Assembly: GCA_034769895.1 (NCBI GenBank)
Contig: CM068367.1
Coordinates: forward strand, 349,681,111-349,745,110
Reading direction: 5' to 3'
Source: Magicicada septendecula
Taxonomy: Eukaryota; Arthropoda; Insecta; Hemiptera; Cicadidae
DNA length: 64,000 nucleotides
The position numbers and the translations under genes are program-made. Position 1 is the stretch's first letter. Each line of letters begins with the position of its first letter. The notes below the pieces were generated by a model that was given only the letters and a program-made list of their open reading frames with translations, was not told where the DNA came from and made no database searches. Positions 36,577 through 46,440 of the stretch are shown in pieces.

Positions 36577-37116
36577 TGTTAACGACGGTCTAACTGATCG
36601 TCGTATGGTACAGTGGAAAACAAAATACACGACACCAATTACGTCACTAATCACCAGCCTTAATTACCACAATTAAACAGTTTGTAATCAACAAGATAGT
36701 CTGTTACAACAAATCAAATAAGAATCGTTCACACACAATAAAAATATCTACTAATATAAAACACCATTGTATTACCGGACATCACTGTCCCGCACAATTA
36801 TAAAACACATAACACTTCGCTACAATATTACGAACCGCACTCCAATAAATCGTGACTTAAACTGGGCTGAACGTCGCTGAGTACTTGTATTTATACCCCG
36901 CCGAAAATCCAGGAACATCCATATTACGCATTAACAACGCTACTAGAAAACATCAGAACGTAATTGGTTGAGGCCTTGCACGCACACATTGCGCGCAGCC
37001 GCGCGACTTCTGTACAGTCTAGCTAACGCGATGAGGATCACGTACGCACACACATTACAGCCGGATTCCACTGGAACATTCGAGAAACACGTAGATTGTT
37101 CTGTAATGTCGTAATA
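36577..37116 (-). repeat. 3' LTR
   Basis: About 540 bp, aligned along its length with 40025-40552 (TGTTAACGACGGTCTAACTG ... GATTGTTCTGTAATGTCGTA). The element-proximal end has TA where the 5' LTR has the canonical CA. A polypurine tract AAGGAGGGGGAAG abuts it at 37117-37131. Several base and small indel differences from the other LTR show the insertion is not very recent. Confidence 0.9.
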
Positions 37117-37131
37117 CTTCCCCCTCCTTAA
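37117..37131 (-). promoter_or_regulatory. Polypurine tract (plus-strand primer)
   Basis: Minus-strand AAGGAGGGGGAAG directly before the 3' LTR, the standard position of the primer for second-strand synthesis. Confidence 0.85.
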
Positions 37132-37239
37132 ACCTGTTCGGCCCGAACTGGCAAACCATCTCTTAAGTAATACTCAGCCAGGCGATCTACATAGCTACTC
37201 TACTTGCGAAAGATAATTCTCCGGTTCTCCGAAATCATT

Positions 37240-37551
37240 CTAGAGTGACCCGAACATCAAGTTCCCAGGAATATAAGTCTTCCGCTCAACCATTAGTTTT
37301 GTGGGAACCACTCCCGTTGCGTCATGTACTGATGACCTATACGCCATTAGCTGGTCCAAGTCTGAATTGTTCACGTCAACTACCTGTTGCGTGACTTCAT
37401 CTTCAGTAACGTTTTCCCCGGGTTCTTCCATGAACTCAGGAACAAGCAAGAGTCTTGTCTCGACACCCATAGTTGGCATTCCAATCACTTCTTTTGTCAT
37501 TACACTTATTTGTACTTCCTCTGCTAGTTCTTCCTCCATTTCCGCTTGCAA
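37240..37551 (-). pseudogene. Remnant joining post-protease linker to integrase C-terminus
   Basis: A 103-codon minus-strand frame. The first ~65 residues are acidic (MEEELAEEV, EDEVTQQVVDVNNSDL). The rest reads DQLMAYRSSVHDATGVVPTK and LMVERKTYIPGNLMFGSL, which is the segment after the integrase core in gypsy elements ('MAYRSSVHxATGxxPxxLMxGRExxxPxDLMFG'). The joint near 37350 removes RT, RNase H and the integrase DDE core in one deletion of probably more than 2 kb. The frame stays open across it. A further short coding echo, DRLAEYYLRDGLPVRAEQV, precedes the polypurine tract. Confidence 0.8.
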
Positions 37552-37633
37552 TAGGGAGGGTTCCTCTTGACCAGCCTGTTGACTTTTTCTTCGGCCAATG
37601 CCACTTGCTTAATCGAATGGTTGGTAGACCCTG

Positions 37634-39445
37634 TCATTTTAGCCATGCAAGCTTTATCTTCTCTTGGCCAAACTTCAGGACATTCTCTCTTAAGTCCACA
37701 ACGAACCCGTAGGCATTCATAATGTCCGTGCCAAGAATCACTTCATCGACAATGTCTGCAACGAGCATCTGGTAACTAAACTCGAGAAGACCCACGCGTA
37801 CACGTACGCCTACCTTTCCTAGCATCTTGACGGGGCTTCCAGTCATAGTCTGTATTGTACAAGAGCTAATTTGAGGCTGGCGGTTGCTGACTAAGTCGGC
37901 GCGCACAATGGACACTGTTGCGCCCGTGCCATTCATAATGTCCGTGCCAAGAATCACTTCATCGACAATGTCTGCAACGAGCATTTGGTAACTAAACTCG
38001 AGAAGACCCACGCGTACACGTACGCCTACCTTTCCTAGCATCTTGACGGGGCTTCCAGTCATAGTCTGTATTGTACAAGAGCTAATTTGAGGCTGGCGGT
38101 TGCTGACTAAGTCGGCGCGCACAATGGACACTGTTGCGCCCGTGCCATTCATAATGTCCGTGCCAAGAATCACTTCATCGACAATGTCTGCAACGAGCAT
38201 TTGGTAACTAAACTCGAGAAGACCCACGCGTACACGTACGCCTACCTTTCCTAGCATCTTGACGGGGCTTCCAGTCATAGTCTGTATTGTACAAGAGCTA
38301 ATTTGAGGCTGGCGGTTGCTGACTAAGTCGGCGCGCACAATGGACACTGTTGCGCCCGTGCCATTCATAATGTCCGTGCCAAGAATCACTTCATCGACAA
38401 TGTCTGCAACGAGCATTTGGTAACTAAACTCGAGAAGACCCACGCGTACACGTACGCCTACCTTTCCTAGCATCTTGACGGGGCTTCCAGTCATAGTCTG
38501 TATTGTACAAGAGCTAATTTGAGGCTGGCGGTTGCTGACTAAGTCTGCGCGCACAATGGACACTGTTGCGCCCGTGTCAACTGCAAATGATGTTGGTTTA
38601 CCTTCCGCAAATCCATTAACGATTAAGTTTCCACTGGTCTTATGTAACGTGGAAACTACGTGCTGTTCTGGGGCTTTACTTCTCCAATTGGTGCGATCAC
38701 TCTCTTCTCTCGGTATTTTCTTCTCCCAACAGTCTACCTGTAAATGACCACGTTTTCCACAGTTGTAACACTTCGGTCTTCTGTCCTTTTCCCATCGTTC
38801 AAATCGTTGCGGCGCTCTTGAACTTCTGAACTGTTTATCCGACAACATTGTTTTTCTGCACCCATCATAACGGCAATGTGATACACGGATCTTCCGACTA
38901 CAATGTGATGGCATAAACCCATTAATGTAGCGGGACGCTGACTTGGCAGCTTCTAACTCTAGGGCGTGAACAAGAGCTTCTGAGCTATTTCGGTGTTTTG
39001 CCATTCGTAACACTTGCTGAAGTTCACAATCTCCGATGCCATCAATAAATGTCTGCTCCGCCAACCTTATTCGAAAATCTAGTGCTTCAGGATAGGCCAA
39101 TCTAATCAGTCTGTCGGTACTTGGTTCAAAATCTTGAAAACTCTCCCCGGAGCGTTGTCGTCTTGTTCTCAACTGGGCGTAGTACACATCTCGCAAATGT
39201 TTATCACAGTACCGTCATTCTAGAGCTTTAACCAATTCGTCATAGATGTTCTGACTGTCAGGTGGCACTTTCTGTAGTAGTTCAGCCGCAGGTCCTTTTA
39301 ATGTGAGAACGAGTGACACTGCCTTGTCTTTCTCTGTCCAATTATTTGCACATGCGGCGGCTTCGAATTGGCGTAGATATGTTGCCCAGTGCGTGCTTCC
39401 ATCAAAGGTTGGGGCCTTGACAAGAATTGTCCAAACCGCAGGCAA
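37634..39445 (-). pseudogene. Gag-protease region with four tandem protease segments
   Basis: Read leftward. Gag matrix/capsid-like part from 39445 (PTFDGSTHWATYLRQFEAAA, KAVSLVLTLKGPAAELLQKV), a TGA stop at 39217-39215, then the same frame continues (GESFQDFEPSTDRLIRLAYP, DFRIRLAEQTFIDGI). Next come a CCHC zinc knuckle CYNCGKRGHLQVDC and the retropepsin segment beginning FAVDTGATVSIVRADLV, with catalytic DTG. A 72-residue block (GATVSIV ... VILGTDIMN) is present four times in tandem (216-bp period, about 37715-38580). Only the first copy begins with DTG; the other three have NGTG in its place, so the catalytic Asp is lost. The C-terminal copy continues AYGFVVDLRENVLKFG before the stop at 37634. 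Normal gypsy protease has a single such segment. Confidence 0.9.
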
Positions 39446-39950
39446 AGTGACTTTCTCTACTGACTTATTTTCTGTGCTTTTTCTGTCTTTATCATTGGTA
39501 CAGTCTGTTCAGAAATTTGTTTTGGTTGTATCTTCATGAACTGTTCAACTTCACTTTTAATTTGTTCTCTTAAGGTTGCCATTGAGTTTTCTACTGCAGA
39601 TATTTTTGTAGACATTGTTTATTCTATATGTGATAAGGATTTTTTCTACTGTAGACAATTTTATCTCTTCACCATTCAGATCACTGCGTAATTCGCTCAA
39701 GTCACCACGTAGGAGACCCAACTCTGCTGTAGTATGTTGTTGCAACTGTTTTTGCATAGCTTCAAAAAGAGCTTCTTTTTTATCTGCTTCCTGCTTACGT
39801 TTTTATCCTGTCGTTTTTCTGCTTCTTCCGCCTCCTGTCGGCGTCTTTTCTCTGCTTCCTGTGCATCCTGTCGTCGTCGTTCCTGTCTGCAAAAGCAGCT
39901 ATTGGAAATTTTCCATCATCTGACTGGCATCCATTGTTTTCCGATTAATT
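39446..39950 (-). pseudogene. Gag N-terminal region, frameshifted
   Basis: The minus strand from about 39930 begins MDASQMMENFQ and meets a stop. In another frame it reads RQERRRQDAQEAEKRRRQEA and EEAEKRQDK, a highly charged coiled-coil-like stretch. The frame at 39757 (MQKQLQQHTTAELGLLRGDL) carries on. Charged coiled-coil N-termini are common in gypsy Gag proteins. At least two frameshifts separate these parts from the capsid-like frame at 39445. Confidence 0.65.
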
Positions 39951-39999
39951 ACGAATTACACTCGTCTTGTACAAAGTGTCCCCTGTTTCCACTGTTCAC

Positions 40000-40024
40000 G
40001 GTTCTATCCCACTTCTGACACCAC
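40000..40024 (-). promoter_or_regulatory. Primer binding site region
   Basis: Directly internal to the 5' LTR, the minus strand reads GTGGTGTCAGAAGTGGGAT. The TGGTGTCAGAAGTGGGA form is one I recall from mag/Barthez-like gypsy elements. The primer tRNA is not determined here. Confidence 0.7.
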
Positions 40025-40552
40025 TGTTACAACGGTCTAACTGATCGTCGTATGGTACAGTGGAAAACAAAATACAAGACACCAATTACGTCACTAATCA
40101 CCAGCCTTAATTATCACAATTAAACAGTTTGTAATCAACAAGATAGTCTGTTACAACAAATCAAATAAGAATTGTTCACAAGCAATAAAAATGTCTACTA
40201 ATATAAAACACAATTGTATTGCAATTGTCCCGCACAATTATAAAACACATAACACTTCACCACAATATTACGAACCGCACTCCAATAAATCGCGACTCAA
40301 ACGGGGCTGAGCGTCGCTGAGTACTTGTATTTATACCCCGCCGAAAATCCAGAAACACCCATACTACGCGTTAACAACGCTACTAGAAAACACCAGAACG
40401 TAATTGGTTGCGGCCTTGCACACAGTGCGCGCGGCCGCGCGACTTCTGTACAGTCTAGCTAACGCGTTGAGAATCACGTATGCACACACATTACAGCCGG
40501 ATTCCATTGGAACATTCGAGAAACACGTAGATTGTTCTGTAATGTCGTAACA
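40025..40552 (-). repeat. 5' LTR
   Basis: 528 bp, with TGTTAC at one end and GTAACA at the other (inverted hexamer, canonical TG...CA). Aligned with 36577-37116. A TATA-like TATTTATA string near 40330 lies within it. Confidence 0.9.
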
Positions 40553-40556
40553 GTAC

Positions 40557-43500
40557 ATTCCGTTTTTTATATAGTTCTGATTGTGTTCTTATCGTATTGT
40601 ACTGTATATATAAATATTTTATTATGTTTGCAGTAATTTTTTTTTAAGCTGTGTATTCTGTGTAAGAGACTGGTTTTGTCAGCTTCTTACACGTGAACAT
40701 GGTGTTGTAGATACTACTTATTCTGTGTAGACCTGAGCCTGTTTCATTTAATAATAAAACTGATTTAGCATTTAAGTTTAAGATTGTGAACTACGATAAT
40801 TTTACCGTTATAAATAATTTCAATTTTAAACACTATTTAAACATAGGTAGGTTACAAGATAGGTTTTAATATTAACAATACTTTTAAGATATTTCTACCC
40901 AGGTGCTTGTAAATTATGGAAATATGATTTTTGTTCAATAAAAAGCAGAGGGCTCAATTTTGCTTTTATTTTATGATACAGTAATAATTTGGTTTCTGCT
41001 GGTAACTTTTACGACTTTTTCAGTCTTGTGAAGTATTAAATGAAGAAAATGCAATTAACTGAACTTTTACTCTTATTGTATATGGCTATGCCGTCGCCAT
41101 TAAAACTATTAAATGTCCCATTTACCTCTTCTTTGTCTGACAGCAATTTCAACTTTAACTGCCATTCCACTCGACGTAACCTGAAAACCAGGATCACCTT
41201 CATTACACTAGCCAATCACTTACGTCTTAGTATCGCAATTTTTAAATTGTGAACCGACTTCTCAGAATTTCAATGGTGTCATTTTTTAAGTGACAATCGG
41301 TGTACATATTATCTTTTTCAGTATGTTTTTAGAGCACTTCTTTCAACAATGTTTTATCGTTGAAATTGGAGACTCGCTAAAACTGCTCGAAAACAATAAC
41401 ACGTATGCGTCCCACTGCCTAGCGGTATAAAACCAAACCGTTTTGATGCCTAGAAGGTTCCGCAGCTCACTTGGAAGTCACCGGGTCCCTCCGGTTTTGT
41501 TTGTTTTAAACGATCCCCCCCCCACCTAAAAAAATTGTAAACGTTTCTTCATTGTCATCATGGAATTACAGCTGTAGCAAATGTTGTCCTATACAAACGT
41601 TTGAAATTTTCCAATTTCAGCTGGTCTACAGTCTGTGTAAATGGATGTCACGTTAGATAGAAAAAAGTAGGCTTAAGTTTCTCTGAACTTTCTCTCAGCT
41701 AGAAGAAAAGAACATACCTCTCTTGCATCTGAAGGCCCATTATATATTGTAAGAAAAATTTTTCCATTTGCTCCGACTTCTATTGTTGAATTTTTAGTTG
41801 GGAAACAAAAAATGCTTTCTCGTACCATTCTATTAAGGCATTTTTATCAGCCCAATACTGTTTCTGGTTATTTTTTGAAACGACACCTCGACTACTTTAC
41901 TTTGCTAACTATCGTAAGACGCAGTTATGTGAACCAGCAACTCTTCCCTGCTTTGGACACCCTACTGTACACAAAAATAATGACAGTACAGAATCCACCG
42001 TTTTAACGATAAGATATTATATTTACTGTTAATTAGACGAATTAAAAAATATTCGTCACTCAATCAGTGACCCGTTGTGTGCTTTTGCCATGACACCATT
42101 TCAGTGCCCTATTGGTACTTCCTTATCAAGCGACTAAAAGCATTCTACATTTTATGTTTTTGTTTTCATGAAAATCAAAGCAGGCTCTTCTTATAATTTT
42201 CTCGTTATTGTTACGTAATCATTTTCATTGGAACTGCGAGCTGCCTAACAAATTCGAATTCTTGTAACAGGCTTCCCATTGCTCGTGTATCTGTGGAGCG
42301 CCCTTAAAAATCCCAATCTATGAATACATTTTTTCCAATCGTATCCACCAATCATGATCCCTCAACTTTAAACAGTACTCTGCATAATATAAACACCATC
42401 CACATATCAAAGTCCTCCACCCTGTCTTGCACCTGAGAGACGTTCGTCAATATCTTTCAATCACTTTCTGTTAGTAATAAATTAATAAATTTTTTCTGAA
42501 ATTAAATATATTACAGAGAAGCTTTCATTTAAACGCACTGCGGCCTTTTAACAATGAATGCAATATGCCTTGCGTAGTGGGAAAAACAGCTGTTACGTGC
42601 AACCTAACCTCTGTAGTGGGCGCAGACACAATAAACGTCTTTCTTTAAACTCATTACACACACATAGATGTGACCATTATTGATGAATAAACTGTACACC
42701 GTTACACCATTCGGGCTGCGCTGTCAAAATAATTGCATTCAGTGAATGTAATAATTCACTGAACTCAATGACATTACGTTATTTATTACTCGCTGTTGTA
42801 ATAATTAGAGTAAATTAATAATATTAATAGGCCTAATTAATACAAAATATGGTTACTAGGGAAGCCAAAAAAAAACTAGCTGAAACGAACCCAAACGCCA
42901 CACTGGAAAAAACCAATTTCCATATTTTTATTGTTCGTACGTAAGTATACAGGTCGTCGTGCCAGTAAACCGTTCGTAGATACAGTAGATTCCGTCCACC
43001 ACCGAACAACACTAACGCATAAAGGCGTACATGTTATTTCTTTAAAACCAGGTCTTTTTAAACTTGAAAAAACTTTTATACTACAAAACGAATACTGAAT
43101 TTGTAATAATGTATATCACTTATCTGCAGATAAACGATATGTTTTATTGTACACGATCTCCTTCTTCTCCTATGATAAAGAGGCACCCTACTGGACTCAA
43201 ACGTCAAATTTCTACATGATTTGTCTAATTATCCATAAAAATTAGAGCTAAAATTCCTATAATAACTGAAAGACATGTTCGGCCCATAATAAAGGGAGCT
43301 GGGTAACAAAAAGTAAAAGAATGACTTTTTTTCCTAAACACTGAACTTCTCACGATACTACGATGGAAAATTTACTTTGTTAGTACAATCAGATGTACCT
43401 TTCTTTAAAATAAAAATCCATATTTACATACAAAAAACCTTACCACTGTAAATGAATCCTTACAAAATTAAATATTCTTCCAACGGTTTCACTCAGAATA

Positions 43501-44914
43501 ACGTGGTTTTCACTTTAAAAAATTGGATCTATCGTAATAGCCTATATTATCCACAAGTTACATTTTAAAAAAAAGCCCTTATCTAAGGAAACTGGAATAA
43601 ATTTGAGAACCAAAATCTATCCAATGGAAAGTTTATAAGAGGGACGATTACCACAGAAAGTAATAGATTAAATTCAGTAATACTATGGAATAATATAAAA
43701 AACTCTCAAGAAGTAAAAAAAAAATAACTCTAAGCAACATTCGTTTAGGCGATATTCATTGATGGAAAACTATCCCGTTTACTTCACTCACCATTTCTCA
43801 ACCTTCATGAAAATACTGCAAGGCTGGAGCTGGAATTATTTAATACCGTCTCTCCCGGAGGCCGTTCTGGAGCTAATCAGACCTGTCTGTCGTGTTTACC
43901 CCAGTCTTCCAGAAAATGTTTACATGGGGGCGTACGCCACGTACCAACTTATTTAAACGCCAAAGAAGTGCAGCCTGAAGAAGAAAGCATCTATAGTTAT
44001 TTTCATGGTCAGTTGAGTCCACGGACGAGTCAGGAGAATGTATTCCCTATGGGAGTTCTGCTGCTACTAGCCGTACCCAAAACATTTGCTCCTCTACCAC
44101 CTTGATTTAGAATGCATTTGAATTAACATCATTTTGGTGTGATACTACTTAGGCCTACGTTCATTTATATTCATTTATTACGTTAATTTATTAGAGTTTT
44201 CTAAATGTTAATGTTAACGTTTACCGTTCAGCGCTTTTCTTTAAATTCAAAACAATGGAAAGTTAACGATACATCATAATTCCGTCCTTACAAAAATACT
44301 AAAATTCATATAGGCCTACGTACACTTTATGTATTGCAAGTTATTCAATATTGTTACCAATATAAGTTTATACAATGTTGAACATTACTGTCATATAAAA
44401 AGTAATATACGTACTTCAAAAAATTCCTTCTCAATAAGTTTTAACTAATTCCATTTACAGTACTACTTGTTTCACAATTCCTTTGAATTAACAACAGGCT
44501 CTTTGGAAAAAATTGAATTCGATTCATTAAAACTAATGCAAAACTAAATTAGACGGAAAAACCATGACGTAGATTCCTAGTTCTTAAAACTTCAAGTGTA
44601 ATAAATTAAAACCTCTCGTATTTGTTGTACTGTTATACCACACGTTGTTCATGGATTTAATATTATTTGTATGTTTAGTGACAATACTAAAACTGAGGTT
44701 ACAATAAATCTAACATAAAATAATCTCAGATCGTTTTGGACCTCTTAGTTGTTATTATAATAATCGAAATTTCCGGGATCACGTACAAAGATATTTCCAC
44801 TACATATTTACTTCCATGTTCCATAAGGAAATGGAAGTATGGTGATGGCGAAAAAAATCGTGTTCGAGATACGTGCTGATTCTGTTGTACTACCCTCAAA
44901 ACATGAAGAAAAGT
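40557..44914. other. No gene recognised
   Basis: About 4.4 kb. The frame at 43759-43956 (LQGWSWNYLIPSLPEAVLEL) has no family I recognise and no splice or promoter context. A short hairpin lies near 44.81-44.84 kb (TTACTTCCAT/ATGGAAGTA). Otherwise AT-rich unassigned sequence. Confidence 0.5.
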
Positions 44915-45174
44915 AATTTTTCGAAAAGTGTCTGTGTAGATTTTTTTCTATGGCGAACGATAACAGCCGCAAATTCAAACAGAATCGAATAATTTTTTGC
45001 ATACAACCCTGAATTGTAGAGTACTCAAGACCTGTTGTTTTTGGTGAAGATCGGTTAAGGGAAAGGGGTAGTTTACCTGCAACATTTTATGTTTTAACAA
45101 GCGTAATTTTTCTTATGACGAATGATGACTGCCGCACATTCAAACAGAATCAAATATTTTTTTAATGAAGAAAA

Positions 45175-45398
45175 AAAATATTTGAACCACTAACACTTCA
45201 TGTGTTAGTGGTTGAAGTCACAAGCAGAATGATCACTGTTGCACACCACTATATAACCACCCCACCCAGATGGAGGTGAAGGGTTTGTTTCCACGTTGTT
45301 TGTCTCAATTCAGATCTGACGATGAGCTGTGAAGCTTGAAAGCGCTAATCGGGATAATTTTTATATAGTGGTGTGCAACAGTGATCATTCTGCTTGAA
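45175..45398 (+). mobile_element. Palindromic insertion carrying a hammerhead motif
   Basis: Interrupts the second satellite unit. A perfect 35-bp inverted repeat lies at 45220-45254 (CAAGCAGAATGATCACTGTT ...) and 45363-45397 (... AACAGTGATCATTCTGCTTG), enclosing ~110 bp with the ribozyme candidate. To the left is a second perfect hairpin with a 12-bp stem, AACCACTAACAC / GTGTTAGTGGTT (45185-45213). AACCACTAACAC also lies next to the hammerhead at 5.1 kb, so both belong to one terminal-repeat family. Flanking arms in inverted orientation parallel the arrangement of PLE copy 2. Confidence 0.75.
45311..45352 (+). ncRNA. Candidate hammerhead ribozyme in the satellite insertion
   Basis: Core CTGACGA (45316-45322), stem II GAGCT-GTGA-AGCTT, box GAAA (45338-45341), palindromic stem III AGCGCT (45341-45346), H17 = A45347. 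Stem I is GAT/ATC, then a mismatch and one further pair (C45311-G45352). About 44 of 47 positions agree with the 5.1-kb motif, including all core bases. Confidence 0.7.
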
Positions 45399-46217
45399 AT
45401 ATTTTTTTTGCATACGTTTCTGAATTGTTAAGTACTCAAGCTCTGTTCATTTTGGTGAAGATCGGTTAAGGGAAAGGGGTAGTTTAATTGCAACATTTTA
45501 TGTTTTAACAACGGTAATTTTTTCTATGACGAACGATAATAACTGCCGCACATTCAAACAGAATCAAATATTTTTTGTGTACGTTCCTGAATTGTAAAGG
45601 AATGAAGGCCTATTGATTTTGGTGAAGATCGGTTAAGGGAAAGGGGTAGTTTACCTGCCACGTTTTATGTTTTAACAAGAGTAATTTTTTCTATGACGAA
45701 CGATAACTGCCGTAAAATCAAACATAATCAAATAATTTTTTGCATACATCCCTAAATTGTAGAGAGCTCAAGGCCTGTTGATTTTGGTGAAGATCGGTTA
45801 AGGGAAAGGGGTAGTTTACCTGCAACATTTTATGTTGTAACAAGAGAAATTTGTTCATGACGAACGATAACTGCCGTAAATTCACACAGAATCAAATATG
45901 TTTTTACATATGTGCCTGAGTTGTAGAGGACTCAATGCCTATTGATTTTGGTGAAGATCGGTTACGGGGAAAGGGTAGTTTACCTGAAACATTTTTTGTT
46001 GTAACAAGAGTAAAGTACGGTACTTAATTTTGATAAATAAAGTATCCTGATAAGATCTTAATAATCCACTGTAGAAACGTAGATGAAATATCTATAAATG
46101 AAGAGGCTAGTTGAACGGGGTGGGGGTAATTTTCTATAAATGAAAATTATAGTTGAAGGGGGAGGGGATAATTTTTTTTATATATGTACTACGTTATCGG
46201 CAACAAAGAAGTAGTTT

Positions 46218-46398
46218 GTTGTTAAAATTCCTTCCCGGCCTGTTTGGCCGTAGACCAATGTTTTCTGCAAAACCAGACGTTTCGGCAGTGCCATCGACTT
46301 CTATCATCAGTGAAAATCGAGTGCGATAACGTGAGGTGGTATACGTTAGTGACCACAGTACTGTGGTTAAGGCTGAAGCAGTAAGTAGAAAGAAGTAC
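46218..46398 (-). mobile_element. ~180-bp insertion with hammerhead motif
   Basis: Splits the fragment of the 20/34-kb family. GAAGTAGTTT precedes it and GAAGTACTTT follows, a possible imperfect target duplication. On the minus strand it ends with GCCGAAACGTCTGGTTTTGC ... GGCCAAACAGGCCGGGAAGG. The CGAAACGTCTGG block with a following hairpin (GGCC/GGCC) is of the type at Penelope-like 3' ends. No coding sequence is present. Probably a solo PLE terminal repeat. Confidence 0.6.
46273..46313 (-). ncRNA. Candidate hammerhead ribozyme, third sequence type
   Basis: Minus-strand core CTGATGA (46310-46304), a stem II region closing with GGCA-CT-GCC, box GAAA (46283-46280), a minimal palindromic stem III ACGT and cleavage triplet GUC, then UGG pairing with UCA upstream (one G-U). 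Stem I and stem II are weaker than in the other candidates. Confidence 0.5.
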
Positions 46399-46440
46399 TT
46401 TCTATGGAAATATTTCATTTCGAAAATGATTTTAAATATA

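Larger units (their letters stand above)
36577..40552 (-). mobile_element. Ty3/gypsy-type LTR retrotransposon, internally deleted
   Basis: About 3.98 kb, transcribed leftward. Two ~530-bp LTRs bound it, with a 4-bp direct repeat GTAC on the outside (36573-36576 and 40553-40556), consistent with a target-site duplication of gypsy elements. A PBS-like sequence and a polypurine tract are in the right places. The internal region encodes Gag with a zinc knuckle and a protease segment, then a short remnant of the end of integrase. Reverse transcriptase, RNase H and the integrase core are missing, so the copy is non-autonomous. It sits just beyond the right end of the 34.3-36.6 kb transposon. Confidence 0.9.
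44915..46015 (+). repeat. ~165-bp satellite-like tandem array, about 5.5 units
   Basis: The block TTGGTGAAGATCGGTTAAGG recurs with GATCGG at 45049, 45460, 45627, 45792 and 45956. Intervals are 167, 165 and 164 bp, and 411 bp where another element is inserted. Units also share GACGAACGATAACTGCCGCA, TTCAAACAGAATCAAATA and TTTATGTTTTAACAAG. Identity between units looks like 80-90%. No coding content. Confidence 0.9.
46185..46440 (-). mobile_element. Third fragment of the 20/34-kb transposon family
   Basis: The plus strand reads TACTACGTTATCGGCAACAA, AGAAGTAGTTT, then after a ~180-bp interruption TTTCTATGGAAA and a diverged TTTCGAAAATGAT. It matches 20390-20455 (TACTACGTTACTGACAACAA AGAAGTAGTTTCTATGGAAAC) once the interruption is removed. 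Confidence 0.7.

Noticed and set aside
38532..38747. Plus-strand 71-codon frame
   Set aside because: Antisense of the gag-protease region, which has a zinc knuckle and DTG on the minus strand.
43759..43956. 65-codon frame with LQGWSWNYLIPSLPEAVLEL
   Set aside because: No recognised family, no splice or promoter context, and similar lengths occur by chance throughout the window.
45185..45213. microRNA precursor hairpin
   Set aside because: The 12-bp stem with a 5-nt loop is too short for a miRNA precursor and lies inside the palindromic insertion.
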